The notes: generated by a model from the sequence alone, not told the origin. Counted from the stretch's first letter, positions 9,716 through 20,336 are shown. The stretch: DNA of 64,000 nucleotides from Roseobacter sp. (GCF_024639605.1 NZ_JAHEHZ010000002.1:1-64000), one strand, 5' to 3'. A program made the numbers and translations.

Positions 9716-10389
9716 CGGGTCATTTCCTGTCTTGGCATGGGAACACAGGTCGGTACCGGCCCGGTCAGAATGGCAAGCGCGCCAGGCTGCATCAGACGGC
9801 ACAGCGTGTCGCTGTAACTGCGCAGTCCGCCGGTATAAGTGCCATAGGCCGGCAGGATCAATCGCTGTGCGTCGCATAAAAAGGCAGGCCGTGTCACGCG
9901 GCGTCCGCGCGTCTGCACATGCGCCTTGGGGTGATAGTGGCCTGACACTTCGCCGGTGCCATGCGGTGCAGCGATATGCCGGAAGGTGAGCGGCCCGGTA
10001 ACGAACTCTGCCAGATGTGTGCCGCCAAAGCCCTGCGGGCCCGGGTCATGATTTCCCTCGATCCAGACCCATTCGCGCCCGGCCTGCAGAGTGGCAATCC
10101 ACAACTGTTCCTCTTCCGTCAGGGACGTGGCGGCGGTCAGATCGTCAAAACTGTCACCAAGGCAGATGACGCGCCGGGCACGTGTGGCCTCCAGATCGGC
10201 ACTCAGCCGCAGCAGCGTGTCGCGGGTTTCGTAGGGAGGCAGGTGCTGACCACTGCGCCGGGCCACCCGTTCGGATTTGCCGAAATGAAGATCAGACACA
10301 CAAAGCAGATCCTCATCCGGCCACCAGAGGGCGCCGGATCCGAGCGCGCGTAATGCAGCACCGGCAAAACGGAAATCGTGATAGTTCAT
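9712..10389 (-). CDS. pdeM: Ligase-associated DNA damage response endonuclease PdeM
   Basis: The product is a calcineurin-like metallophosphoesterase of about 225 residues. Metal-binding blocks appear in order: DLHFGKSE, GDSFDD, GNHD and GHYHPKA, with the PdeM-typical C-terminus RLILPAYGTYTGG. The family is named for clustering with a DEXH helicase, an exonuclease and an ATP-dependent DNA ligase. Here only the helicase is adjacent, immediately upstream on the same strand. Start choice is uncertain: ATG 10389 gives MNYHDFRFAG, which looks natural, while 10407 would add six residues; neither has a strong ribosome site. Its stop overlaps the hotdog start. Confidence 0.9.
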   Translation of the reverse strand: MNYHDFRFAGAALRALGSGALWWPDEDLLCVSDLHFGKSERVARRSGQHLPPYETRDTLLRLSADLEATRARRVICLGDSFDDLTAATSLTEEEQLWIATLQAGREWVWIEGNHDPGPQGFGGTHLAEFVTGPLTFRHIAAPHGTGEVSGHYHPKAHVQTRGRRVTRPAFLCDAQRLILPAYGTYTGGLRSYSDTLCRLMQPGALAILTGPVPTCVPMPRQEMTR

Positions 10390-10428
10390 GCTTTGTTCAT
10401 GGCGCATCTGCCGCCCGGGATCAAGCGG

Positions 10429-12882
10429 TCAGTAGCCCACGCGCCATTTCGGTTTATCAGAAGGGGGCGGGGTCAGCATGGCAAGTCCGGAGGTCTGCAT
10501 CAGCCTGGCGGCCTCCTCTGCCAGCAAACGTTCTTCAGCGGCGCCCTTCACCGGCACACGGCCCATTTCCAGCAGCATCGGGGCGGCGAGCGGACTGACG
10601 CGGGTGAGGATTTTATGATCGATACGGCCGGCCACGCGCTCTGCCATCTCTTCGATGCGCCCGAAATCCACGAGGCCTCGCAGGGCTTCTTCGCGGGTGA
10701 TGTCCAGCAAAAGGTGGTCCGGATCGTATTTCAGCAATGTGTCATAGAGAATATCCGAGCTGAAGGTTGCCTGGCGTCCGGTTTTGCGTGCCTGGGGCGT
10801 GTTGCGCTGAATAAGGCCCGCGATTGTAGCGCTGGCGCGAAAGGTGCGTTTCATCACGGCATTTCCGGCAAGCCAGGTGTCGAGGCCTTCCCGCAGAGCG
10901 TCGAGCTCAAAAAGTGGCGCAGGGTCAGTGAGCCGGTCCAGCCCCCAGATCAGCGTGGCGTAATCCGTAGCAACAAAGCCCAGCGGATTGAGGCCGAGTT
11001 CTTCCATGCGTTTTGTCAGCAAAAGCCCCAGCGTCTGCTGGCCGTTGCGCCCGGCAAAACCGTAAATCGCGGTCTGTTCGCGCCCGTCATGCGGAAAGCT
11101 TTCGATCAGAAGGCGTCCGGGGCGTGGCAGCTGACTGACCTCGCGCTGCAAAGACAACCAGGCGGCCGTGTGCGCTGGCAATCCGGGCCAGGTCTCCTGC
11201 TGGAACATGGCCACGACCCGCGCGCTGAGCTGGGTTGACGTGGCGAATTTCGTTCCGAGGAATGTCGCCACTTTTGGTTTTTTCGCGGCATTGCGGCTGA
11301 CTTCCACTGTCATTTCGCGCAGACCTTCGTAGCGGACAATCTGACCACCGATCAGAAAGGTATCGCCGGGGCTGAGCGTGGCGGCAAAGCCTTCTTCGAC
11401 CTCTCCCAGCGGCTTGCCGCCGCGACTGCGCTGAAGCCGGACTTTGAGCGTGTCGGTATCCTGGATCGTGCCGATGTTCATGCGGATCTTCTGCGCCGAA
11501 CGCGGGTCGCGCAGCTGCCAGAGCCCGTCAGCGGTCTGCATCAGTCGCTGCCACTGGTCGTAAGCGCGCAAGGCATATCCGCCGGTTGCGCAAAAATCGA
11601 GGCAGGCGTCAAATTCTGCGCGCGACAGGTCTTTGTAAGCGCCGACTGTGCTCACCTCGACATAAAGCGCGGTTGCATCGAACGGCCCGGCACAGGCGGT
11701 GATCAGGATGTGCTGGCATAACACATCGCGCGGGCCGCGGCCCTTTGGCTCCCCGTCCAGTGCACCCTCGCGGACCGCATCAAGTGCAGCAACGCATTCG
11801 ACAACTTCGAACCTGTTGGCCGGCACCAGCAACGCTTTGGAGGGCGCATTGTAGCGGTGATTGGCGCGCCCGATGCGCTGCACGAGGCGTTTGACGTTTT
11901 TCGGCGCACCGATCTGGATCACCAGATCCACGTCGCCCCAGTCGATGCCGAGATCGAGACTTCCGGTGCAGACGATGGCACGCAACTCTCCGCGTACCAT
12001 TGCCGCCTCGACACGTTCGCGCTGTTGTCGGTCCAGAGAGCCGTGGTGGATGCCGATGGGCAAGCCTTCTTCATTCGCAAGCCACAGATTATGGAAGAAA
12101 ATTTCTGCCTGTGCGCGCGTGTTATGAAAGACGAGCGTGGTGTTGTGCGCGCGGATCTGTTCAAGAACTGCCGGAATGGAATAGGCCGCATTTCCGCCCG
12201 ACCAGGGCGGTGCCTCTTTGGTGGTGAGCATCGTGATATCCGGTGCCGGACCGGGGTCCGCGAGCAGCACGGCACAGAGATCAGGATGCTTTGCCAGCAT
12301 GCGCGCGATGGCCTGCGGATCTTCGACGGTGGCCGAGAGCCCGACCCGGCGCAGATCGGGGCAGAGCCGCTGTAACCTGCCAAGCGCCAGCATCAGCTGA
12401 TCGCCGCGTTTGCTCTCCGCAAGCGCGTGGATCTCATCCACCACGACCCGCTTCAGACCGCGGAACATTCGCGGGGCATCCTCATAGCTCGTCAGAAGGG
12501 CAAGGCTCTCCGGCGTGGTCAGCAGAATATGGGGCGGATCGGCACGCTGACGTTTTTTGCGGCTGGCAGGTGTATCGCCCGTCCGGTCTTCAATGCGGAC
12601 AGGAAGGCCCATTTCGGTCACGGGCGTTGTGAGATTGCGCTTGATGTCGGCGGCCAGCGCTTTGAGCGGCGAGATATAAAGCGTGTGCAGCCCTTCGTGC
12701 GGCAGGTTCGCCAGATCGACGAGAGTGGGCAGAAATCCGGCCAGTGTTTTGCCGCCGCCGGTGGGTGCGATCAGCAGGAGAGCCGGGTCATCCGCACGCT
12801 TCAGCATTTCAGACTGGTGCGGGTGCACCGTCCATCCTTTGGACGCGAACCAGTCGGTGAAGGCGGGAGGCAGGGCTTGCAT
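10429..12882 (-). CDS. Ligase-associated DNA damage response DEXH-box helicase (Lhr-like)
   Basis: This 817-residue superfamily 2 helicase carries Walker A APTGGGKTLAGF (near residue 40), motif II DEIH in VVDEIHALAESKRGDQ, motif III-like GLSATVEDP, motif V-like IVCTGSLDLGIDWGDVD and motif VI QRIGRANHR. An Lhr-type C-terminal region with a winged helix follows. Length and the PdeM neighbour match the ligase-associated subfamily rather than full-length Lhr (about 1500 residues). It probably remodels damaged DNA. The usual ligase and metallo-beta-lactamase exonuclease partners are not in this window. It is transcribed first, ahead of pdeM and the hotdog gene. Confidence 0.92.
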   Translation of the reverse strand: MQALPPAFTDWFASKGWTVHPHQSEMLKRADDPALLLIAPTGGGKTLAGFLPTLVDLANLPHEGLHTLYISPLKALAADIKRNLTTPVTEMGLPVRIEDRTGDTPASRKKRQRADPPHILLTTPESLALLTSYEDAPRMFRGLKRVVVDEIHALAESKRGDQLMLALGRLQRLCPDLRRVGLSATVEDPQAIARMLAKHPDLCAVLLADPGPAPDITMLTTKEAPPWSGGNAAYSIPAVLEQIRAHNTTLVFHNTRAQAEIFFHNLWLANEEGLPIGIHHGSLDRQQRERVEAAMVRGELRAIVCTGSLDLGIDWGDVDLVIQIGAPKNVKRLVQRIGRANHRYNAPSKALLVPANRFEVVECVAALDAVREGALDGEPKGRGPRDVLCQHILITACAGPFDATALYVEVSTVGAYKDLSRAEFDACLDFCATGGYALRAYDQWQRLMQTADGLWQLRDPRSAQKIRMNIGTIQDTDTLKVRLQRSRGGKPLGEVEEGFAATLSPGDTFLIGGQIVRYEGLREMTVEVSRNAAKKPKVATFLGTKFATSTQLSARVVAMFQQETWPGLPAHTAAWLSLQREVSQLPRPGRLLIESFPHDGREQTAIYGFAGRNGQQTLGLLLTKRMEELGLNPLGFVATDYATLIWGLDRLTDPAPLFELDALREGLDTWLAGNAVMKRTFRASATIAGLIQRNTPQARKTGRQATFSSDILYDTLLKYDPDHLLLDITREEALRGLVDFGRIEEMAERVAGRIDHKILTRVSPLAAPMLLEMGRVPVKGAAEERLLAEEAARLMQTSGLAMLTPPPSDKPKWRVGY

Positions 12883-13539
12883 GATACTCAGTTTAGCGCG
12901 CCTGCCGCCCGGTGCCAGAGGCGGTGAAAAGACTTTGACCGGACTGGTCGGAGCCTGCCACCGGGATCGTGGTCGGCAAGACTCCGACCGTAAAGAATAT
13001 CCGTGATCTGTCGTTCATTCCCGGGGGTGATCCGGGCATGACCGGGGGCAGGAATGAAAAGACCCTGCGACGGTGCCGCCAGGTATCAGCAAACGCCGAG
13101 TGTGTAACCGGGTTGAGTATCGAAACCGTTTTGTTGGGTAAGGCAGGTGTTCCGGACGGGCGCGGAGAGACAACCAGCAAGCCAGATTTGACAAAGACGG
13201 TCCATCCCGGACCGGGGGCAGTGAGCCTAAGGCGCGGGATGGCTTGCGAACGGCAGGTTCATCACCTCTTTCTGCGTGTCAGCCGGGATGGAAATGCCGC
13301 TCACCTTTCTGGCGGACGTCTGTGGTCCGGATATGGCAGAGAGCCTGGCGCCGGGGTACCGGTGCAAATGGCACAAAGACGCCGGTTGTGATCCTCATGT
13401 CAGGCTGGCGGGGCTTGTCCGAAACGGCTTTCGGTCAGACGACGCGGTCTGTGACGTGCTGACAAGCGGGCTTCTGATGCGACCGGACGGGCTGCCGGGG
13501 ATGGTTTTGGTGAACCGGTCCCCGCGCAGAGTGTGCGGC
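12883..13539. other. Gene-poor interval with three long inverted repeats
   Basis: No convincing gene lies between the helicase start and the AAA ATPase stop. The short plus-strand ORFs (12969-13391, 13276-13926) are Arg/Gly-rich, lack a recognisable domain, and one runs into the ATPase gene. What the stretch does hold is GGTCGGAG/CTCCGACC (12946-12953 and 12982-12989), TTCATTCC/GGAATGAA (13014-13021 and 13051-13058) and CCATCCC/GGGATGG (13202-13208 and 13236-13242). A direct repeat GACCGGGGGCAG occurs at 13040 and 13210. It may be a decayed mobile or repeat element; function unknown. Confidence 0.6.
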
Positions 13540-14847
13540 TTATTTTACGATATGCTCGTCTTTGACGAACATGTTGGCCCAGGCCCGGTCTGCAAGATCG
13601 GGCGACATCTGATAGGGGATGCCTTCGAACTCGCAGATGGAGATCATCTGGTCGATCAGAAAGATCGGCTGGTAGTTGGCATAGATATTGTCAATCTCGG
13701 GGTATCTGACCTTCAGCAGATGAACCAGTGTCGCCTCATCCAGCGGCATTTTGCGTTTCTTGGCCACCATCGCGAAGATTTTCAGGAAGTTTTCCTGGTT
13801 CGGGCCGTCGATTTTGATTTTGAAGAAGATCCGGCGCAACGCGGCCTGGTCAAAGATTTCATTTGGGTGGAAGTTGGTGGAGAAGATAACGAGCGTGTCA
13901 AAGGGCACCTCGAACTTTTCACCTGATTGCAGCGCGAGAATGTCTTTGCTCTCTTCCAGCGGCACAATCCAGCGGTTCACGAGGCTCTGCGGGGGTTCGG
14001 CCTGACGGCCAAGGTCGTCCACGATGAAGATGCCACCGGTTGATTTGAGCTGCAACGGCGCCTGATAGGTCCGGGCTGTGGGGTTGTAGACAAGATCAAG
14101 CATGTCGAGCGAAAGCTCACCCCCGGTGATCACGGTGGGACGCTCGCATTTCACATAGCGCATGTCGAACCGCGTGGTGCGGCGCAGGGAATGGGGGTCA
14201 TCCGCTTCCTCTTCGGCGGCGGAATGTACGATGGGGTCATACACAGTGATCACCTGGCCAGCGTACTCGATGGCGCGGGGCACATAGACCATATCGCCCA
14301 GAGCGTCGCGGATGCCGTTGGAAATCGAGGATTTGCCGTTCCCGGGGGGGCCGTACATGAGAATGGACCGGCCTGCGGAAACCGCAGGTCCGAGATGATC
14401 AAGCAGGCTGTCGGGCAATACCAGATGGCCCATAGCGCCGGTCAGCTGATCGCGCGTGACCTGGATGTTACGTACCGACTGGCGCTTTACCTGTTCGCGA
14501 TAAACATCGAGCGGAACGGGCATGGCACCGAAATATTCGGACTGCGCCAGAGCGTCGAGCGCGCGTGCTTTGCCCTGTTCGGTAAGCTGGTATCCCATTT
14601 CGTTGCCGTTGTTGGCGTTTAGTGTGCCTGTCGCTTCGAGCAGACGCTGGGTGCGCGCAAGATCAACGAGTTCCTGAGTGACCGGGATCGGCAGGCAGAT
14701 CGCCTTGGACAGATCGCTGACCATATCCACGTTTTTGCGAAACATCGTTTTGAGTACGATATCGCGCATCATAACCGTTGGCAGCCGCATTTCCTCCAGC
14801 GTTTTCGGCGGAGGTGGGGCCATCACATTTGCGGTTTGCATATTCAT
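13540..14847 (-). CDS. AAA family ATPase with N-terminal winged-helix-like region, at the end of the Tad cluster
   Basis: The 435-residue protein begins with a helical region that reads like a winged helix (about residues 25-110, including GYQLTEQGKARALDAL). An AAA module follows, with Walker A MYGPPGNGKSS (~165-174), Walker B GIFIVDDLG (~272-280), sensor-1 asparagine in IFSTNFHP (~325) and arginines RR at ~338-339. No membrane segment or protease domain is seen. The substrate is unknown. It is the last gene of the minus-strand Tad run, 87 nt after the prepilin peptidase. A role in pilus assembly is inferred only from position. AAGGA lies about 10 nt upstream of the ATG. Confidence 0.85.
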   Translation of the reverse strand: MNMQTANVMAPPPPKTLEEMRLPTVMMRDIVLKTMFRKNVDMVSDLSKAICLPIPVTQELVDLARTQRLLEATGTLNANNGNEMGYQLTEQGKARALDALAQSEYFGAMPVPLDVYREQVKRQSVRNIQVTRDQLTGAMGHLVLPDSLLDHLGPAVSAGRSILMYGPPGNGKSSISNGIRDALGDMVYVPRAIEYAGQVITVYDPIVHSAAEEEADDPHSLRRTTRFDMRYVKCERPTVITGGELSLDMLDLVYNPTARTYQAPLQLKSTGGIFIVDDLGRQAEPPQSLVNRWIVPLEESKDILALQSGEKFEVPFDTLVIFSTNFHPNEIFDQAALRRIFFKIKIDGPNQENFLKIFAMVAKKRKMPLDEATLVHLLKVRYPEIDNIYANYQPIFLIDQMISICEFEGIPYQMSPDLADRAWANMFVKDEHIVK

Positions 14848-14934
14848 CTGATTTGGGTCCTTGCAGAACAGTCACGTCTCGATTGCGCTCATTTGCGCTT
14901 CAGAGTGAACGGTAGAAGGAAAAAATGGCTTAAT

Positions 14935-15432
14935 TCAGGCACCATTTAGTGCTGCAAGGCACAGATACAGGGCGAGTGTAGGGCCAAGCGCCAGCCCCAT
15001 CGGGAACTTGTTGCCGGCGTCCCAGCTTTTCCAGCCGGGTGCGAGATTTCTAAGCCGCGAGGCGCGCACGAGCCGGTGAGCGGCAAGGGCCGCGACCATC
15101 ATCACCGCAAAAATCACAGCGACGACAATCGCATCCTGCAGCACCACGTAAGGGGCTGCTGCGGCTGCGAATTTTGCGTCACCGGCGCCGAATGCCCCGA
15201 CAGCATTGAGCGCGATCCCGGCCAGCAGCACGATGACAAGCTGGGCAAGTTGCCAGAGATAAACGGTGAACCCGTCCAGCACAAAAGGTCCCAGAACAAC
15301 GAAGATCACCGCCAGGACGGTCACCGCCTTGTTGGTGATCTTCATATAAGCAAGATCCGTCCAGGAAACGTAAAAACAGACGGGCAGAACGAACGGCAAA
15401 AACCACAGCGCGGCAAAAGAAGACAGCGCCAT
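14935..15432 (-). CDS. cpaA: Type IV prepilin peptidase (CpaA/TadV, A24 family)
   Basis: This 165-residue polytopic membrane protein has the two catalytic aspartates of the A24 family: D26 in SWTDLAYMKI and D85 in the GxGD motif FGAGDAKF. Hydrophobic segments surround both. It lacks the N-methylation domain of larger PilD-type enzymes, as TadV proteins do. It should cleave the leader of the Flp prepilins encoded at the other end of this cluster. It lies 6 nt after the upstream TPR lipoprotein gene stop, consistent with one operon. Confidence 0.93.
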   Translation of the reverse strand: MALSSFAALWFLPFVLPVCFYVSWTDLAYMKITNKAVTVLAVIFVVLGPFVLDGFTVYLWQLAQLVIVLLAGIALNAVGAFGAGDAKFAAAAAPYVVLQDAIVVAVIFAVMMVAALAAHRLVRASRLRNLAPGWKSWDAGNKFPMGLALGPTLALYLCLAALNGA

Positions 15433-15438
15433 AAAAGA

Positions 15439-16299
15439 TCAACCGGTCGTCGTGGTCTGCTCGAGTGCTTCCAGCGCGCGAACGGCAGGCTCAAAATACT
15501 GCGGATGGGTGTCGATCGAGTCCTTCAGCAGTGCTTTACCCTGGCTCACGTCACCCTGTTTGATCGCCGCAAGGCCAAGCGTGTGCAGAAGCTGCGCCCG
15601 TTCGATCTGATCCATCGGGATAACAGGCAGCGTGTAATCGCGCTGTGTTCCGCGGGCGAGGACAAGGTTGTTCTTTGCGGTAAAGAGCGTCGGATCCTCA
15701 CGTATCGCTTCGCCAAAGAGGCGCTCGGCCTCTTTGATGTCACCGCGCGACAGTTTGGAATAGCCCCAGTTATTCATGACATTCGCGGGCTTGGTCGTGA
15801 GGCCCACAGCGATTTCATAAAAGCTGTCGGCTTTTTTCCACTCTTTGTTACTGTCAGCCACCATCGCTTCGAGCCGGTAGCGGTCAAAGGTCTCGAAGGT
15901 CGGCGGAATGGTGTCGAGCACCGTTTCGGCCGTCGCCCAGTCGCCGGAGCGGATCAGGTTGTCGGCATACTGGACGCTGTCGCCCGGGTTTGAGCCCGGG
16001 TGCTCGACGACCTTTTTCCAGGCGGGAACGGCTTCAGTGTAGCGTTTGCCACGGGTATAGGACACGGCGAGACCCCGGCGGACATCAATCCGGTCAGGGT
16101 TGGTTTTTATCGTGCGTTTGAAGTAATTCACCGCCTCGTCGGGGTCGGCTACAGTCAGCATGATGTCCGAAAGATCTGTTTCGTCGATCACGTTGACGTC
16201 CTGAAACGCCCGGTCCACGGTCTCGTCCGGTCCCGGCGCACAGCCTGCTACAATGAGGAGTCCTGCCATAGTGGCAGACAATACGATTGGTCGGCGCAT
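15439..16299 (-). CDS. tadD: TPR lipoprotein, TadD-like
   Basis: The 286-residue protein has a lipoprotein signal (lipobox VAGC, Cys near residue 19) followed by TPR-type repeats such as AVNYFKRTIKTNPDRIDVRRGLA and EAERLFGEAIREDPTLFTAKNNL. TadD lipoproteins are needed for Flp pilus assembly, probably helping the secretin. The ORF track starts at 16404, but the ATG at 16297-16299 has AAAGGA about 8 nt upstream and gives a proper signal sequence. It is followed at 6 nt by cpaA. A second TPR lipoprotein gene lies directly upstream. Confidence 0.88.
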   Translation of the reverse strand: MRRPIVLSATMAGLLIVAGCAPGPDETVDRAFQDVNVIDETDLSDIMLTVADPDEAVNYFKRTIKTNPDRIDVRRGLAVSYTRGKRYTEAVPAWKKVVEHPGSNPGDSVQYADNLIRSGDWATAETVLDTIPPTFETFDRYRLEAMVADSNKEWKKADSFYEIAVGLTTKPANVMNNWGYSKLSRGDIKEAERLFGEAIREDPTLFTAKNNLVLARGTQRDYTLPVIPMDQIERAQLLHTLGLAAIKQGDVSQGKALLKDSIDTHPQYFEPAVRALEALEQTTTTG

Positions 16300-16330
16300 T
16301 TTTGCGTCCTTTTTGCTGCTCTTGCCCGTT

Positions 16331-16915
16331 TCACGGTGACGGCCCGATCGTAAACTCGCTCCGACTGCGCCGCACCAGTGTGAAGTCAGTGGTCTTCTGT
16401 GCAACCTGTGTAGCAGAATTTTCGGATTTTGCGAGTGCTAAGCGCAGATTGTCACGGATTGCGATATCTTCGCCATTGCTGAGTGCAAAGGCGCGCTGAA
16501 AATACTGTGCGGCTTCGGCGCTGCGTCCGGTCTCCATCAGCACAACGCCGAGATTGTTGAGATCAGAGGGCTGTACATCGGGCTTTGCAATGGCCCGCCG
16601 CATCATCTTTTCCGCCTGGCCCAGTCTGCCAAGGCCAAGGTTGGCCGCACCAAGGCCGGACAGGATTTCGCCGTCAATCTCGCCCCGGTCCACAGCGGCG
16701 CGGTTAAAAGCTTTGATCGCGAGTTCATACTCGCCCGAAGCCAGCAAGCGGTGCCCCACCTCAACACCGTCTTCTGCTTCAGCGCGGTAATCTACTCCGG
16801 GAGCAAATACCCCGTCGCCGGATGCGGAAAGGCCGCCCGTGTCACAGGCGGCAAGTCCGAGTGTTATGGTGGCGATTGCGGCGGGCCCGGAGACCCGCCA
16901 TAGCCATTTCATCAT
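16331..16915 (-). CDS. Second TPR lipoprotein of the Tad cluster
   Basis: This 194-residue product has a signal with lipobox LAAC (Cys about residue 22) and a TPR region including LASGEYELAIKAFNRAAVD, LGAANLGLGRLGQAEKMMRRAI and LNNLGVVLMETGRSAEAAQYF. It is a shorter TadD relative. The ORF-track start (17176) lies inside tadC. The ATG at 16913-16915 overlaps the tadC stop (ATGA), which fixes the start and implies coupled translation. Having two TadD-like lipoproteins in tandem is common in roseobacter loci; their division of labour is not known to me. Confidence 0.87.
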   Translation of the reverse strand: MMKWLWRVSGPAAIATITLGLAACDTGGLSASGDGVFAPGVDYRAEAEDGVEVGHRLLASGEYELAIKAFNRAAVDRGEIDGEILSGLGAANLGLGRLGQAEKMMRRAIAKPDVQPSDLNNLGVVLMETGRSAEAAQYFQRAFALSNGEDIAIRDNLRLALAKSENSATQVAQKTTDFTLVRRSRSEFTIGPSP

Positions 16916-17898
16916 TGAGGGCCTGACATATTCCCGAGTTGTGTGATGCCATGTGCCGAAGGACCCACAAGAATGACCAGCAGCGGCGGCACGGTCAGCA
17001 TCATAGTGGCAAGGGTCATCTTGGTTGGCAACTTGTTTGCCGCCTCTTCGGCGCGCATCACACGTTTGTCCCGCATTTCTGCGGCATAAACCCGCAGCGC
17101 TTCGGCGATGGATGTACCGAACTGCGCCGACTGGTTCAGCACGGTCACAAAGGACGATACATCCTGCACTCCGCACCGCTCGCCCAGATCATTGAGAACT
17201 GTTGATTTGTCTTTACCCGCCTTCATTTCATAGGCGACCACGTCGAATTCCTGGGCCAGAGCGGGATAGGAGGCGTGCAGCTCGCGCGCCACACGGACGA
17301 TACACTGGTCAAGAGACTGACCGGCTTCAACACAGACAAGCATCATGTCGAGACAGTCAGGAAAGCCGCTGGTGATCTCTTCTTTGCGCATGGCGACACG
17401 GCGGGTAACCCAGTAGCTCGGCAGGTAATAGCCTGCAAGGCCCGGGACCAGCGTGTAGATCATCATTTTCTGGGTGCTGAAGCCTTCACCACCCTCAAGC
17501 ACGTTAAGCCAGACAAAGGCAAGGATCAGACCGGCGATGCCCAGAGCGAACTGAGCAAAGTGGAAGAAACGGACAGAGTCCTGGCTCTGATATCCGGCCT
17601 GGCGCAACTGCAGCTGTCGCTTGGTCAGCTCAGCTGCGTCCTTGGGCTCCAGAAAGGAGGCGAATTTCTGCAGCTGTTCGTTACGGCCGCCCTGGCGCAG
17701 ACGTTTCTGATCGGTTTTTCCGCCTTCCGGTGCCTGAACGGACTTCTTCAGTTTGTCCATCGGGTCTTCGGGCTGCGCCATCATCGCGACGATTGTCATG
17801 ATGATGATCACGAGGCCCACCGTGCCAAGAAGGATCATGGGACCGAGCGGGCCGAGCAGATCCGTGATCATCGCGTTGAGGTTATTGATCATTTCCAT
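16912..17898 (-). CDS. tadC: Tad inner-membrane platform protein TadC (type II secretion F family)
   Basis: The 328-residue protein has an N-terminal membrane helix (about 15-38), a cytoplasmic stretch, paired helices near residues 120-165, and a T2SS-F domain (QSLDQCIVRVARELHASYPALAQEF) followed by C-terminal membrane helices. With TadB it forms the inner-membrane platform that couples the CpaF ATPase to pilin insertion. It starts 12 nt after the tadB stop and overlaps the downstream TPR lipoprotein gene. Confidence 0.93.
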   Translation of the reverse strand: MEMINNLNAMITDLLGPLGPMILLGTVGLVIIIMTIVAMMAQPEDPMDKLKKSVQAPEGGKTDQKRLRQGGRNEQLQKFASFLEPKDAAELTKRQLQLRQAGYQSQDSVRFFHFAQFALGIAGLILAFVWLNVLEGGEGFSTQKMMIYTLVPGLAGYYLPSYWVTRRVAMRKEEITSGFPDCLDMMLVCVEAGQSLDQCIVRVARELHASYPALAQEFDVVAYEMKAGKDKSTVLNDLGERCGVQDVSSFVTVLNQSAQFGTSIAEALRVYAAEMRDKRVMRAEEAANKLPTKMTLATMMLTVPPLLVILVGPSAHGITQLGNMSGPQ

Positions 17899-17910
17899 GG
17901 AACTGGTTCC

Positions 17911-18873
17911 TTACACCTTAATATTGGTGAGCACGCGCATCACGACGAGGTTCACGGTGAGCATGATCCCGACGAAAAAGCAGGCGGGGATGAAATAGGG
18001 GTGGTCCCTTACGTTGTCATAGTAGCCGGGGTCGGTGACGTTGATGATGATCAGTGCGGCGACCGGGAATCCGGAAAGGAATTTGCCGGACCATTTGGCT
18101 TCGGCGGTGATCGCTTTCACCCGGCGGAAGAGCCGGAAGCGCGCACGGATTACTTTTGCCAGACCTGCGAGAATTTCGGCAAGGTTACCGCCCGAGGTTT
18201 GCTGAATGGTGACGGCAACGGCCAGAAAGCGAAGGTCCTGCATGTCGAGCCGTTCTGCCATTTCCTTGAGCGCGTCGCCGACGTCACGGCCATAGGCCGC
18301 CTCATCTGCGATCATGCCGAATTCAGAGGCCAGCGGATCCTGGATTTCCTTGGAGACGATCTGTACCGCGGAGGAGAAGGGATGACCCACACGCAGCGAG
18401 CGCACCATCAATTCCACCGCATCGGGCAGCTGTTCCTCGATCATCGACAGACGCTTGTTAGCCTTGCTGGAGACCCAGTAGTAGACGCCTCCGACACCGA
18501 AGCCGATTGCCATCACGATGCGGACCGGCAGGCCTGTGGCCGTGCCCACGGTCAGGCCCATGAAGGCGACGAAAGACAGGATGATCATCACAACGATCAG
18601 CTGCCTGGGCGTGAAAGCAATTGCGGCTTTCTGTGCCTTTTCACCCAGCATAGAATAGAGCGGGATGGATTTTGTTTTCATGTGCTGCTGCATTTCTTTG
18701 CGCAGTTTTTCCAGCACCTCTTCGCGGCCGGCACCCTTATCAAGCATTTCCAGCCGGCGGTTCACGCGGCTGTTCAGCGAGATCGATTTGCCGAATGTAA
18801 CGAGGTAGAGTCCTTCGACGAGCGCAAGCACGGCGACAAAAATCAACCCATAAATAATTGGTTCGATTGACAT
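17911..18873 (-). CDS. tadB: Tad inner-membrane platform protein TadB (type II secretion F family)
   Basis: This 320-residue protein has an N-terminal membrane helix (IIYGLIFVAVLALVEGLYLV), two central helices (about 97-135) and the T2SS-F domain with MVRSLRVGHPFSSAVQIVSKEI and TIQQTSGGNLAEILAGL. Membrane helices follow at the C-terminus. It pairs with TadC as the assembly platform. The start lies 11 nt after the cpaF stop. Confidence 0.93.
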   Translation of the reverse strand: MSIEPIIYGLIFVAVLALVEGLYLVTFGKSISLNSRVNRRLEMLDKGAGREEVLEKLRKEMQQHMKTKSIPLYSMLGEKAQKAAIAFTPRQLIVVMIILSFVAFMGLTVGTATGLPVRIVMAIGFGVGGVYYWVSSKANKRLSMIEEQLPDAVELMVRSLRVGHPFSSAVQIVSKEIQDPLASEFGMIADEAAYGRDVGDALKEMAERLDMQDLRFLAVAVTIQQTSGGNLAEILAGLAKVIRARFRLFRRVKAITAEAKWSGKFLSGFPVAALIIINVTDPGYYDNVRDHPYFIPACFFVGIMLTVNLVVMRVLTNIKV

Positions 18874-18884
18874 TTTACTGATCC

Positions 18885-20336
<1,452 letters not shown>

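Noticed and set aside
12969-13391. Plus-strand ORF of 140 aa in the gap before the AAA ATPase
   Set aside because: Arg/Gly-rich with no domain pattern, and it covers the inverted repeats; it looks like a chance frame in GC-rich DNA.
13276-13926. Plus-strand ORF of 216 aa
   Set aside because: Its second half is antisense to the well-supported AAA ATPase gene, and the first half has no recognisable domain.
17275-18870. Plus-strand ORF of 531 aa opposite tadC/tadB
   Set aside because: Antisense shadow across two genes; His/Asp-rich with no domain.
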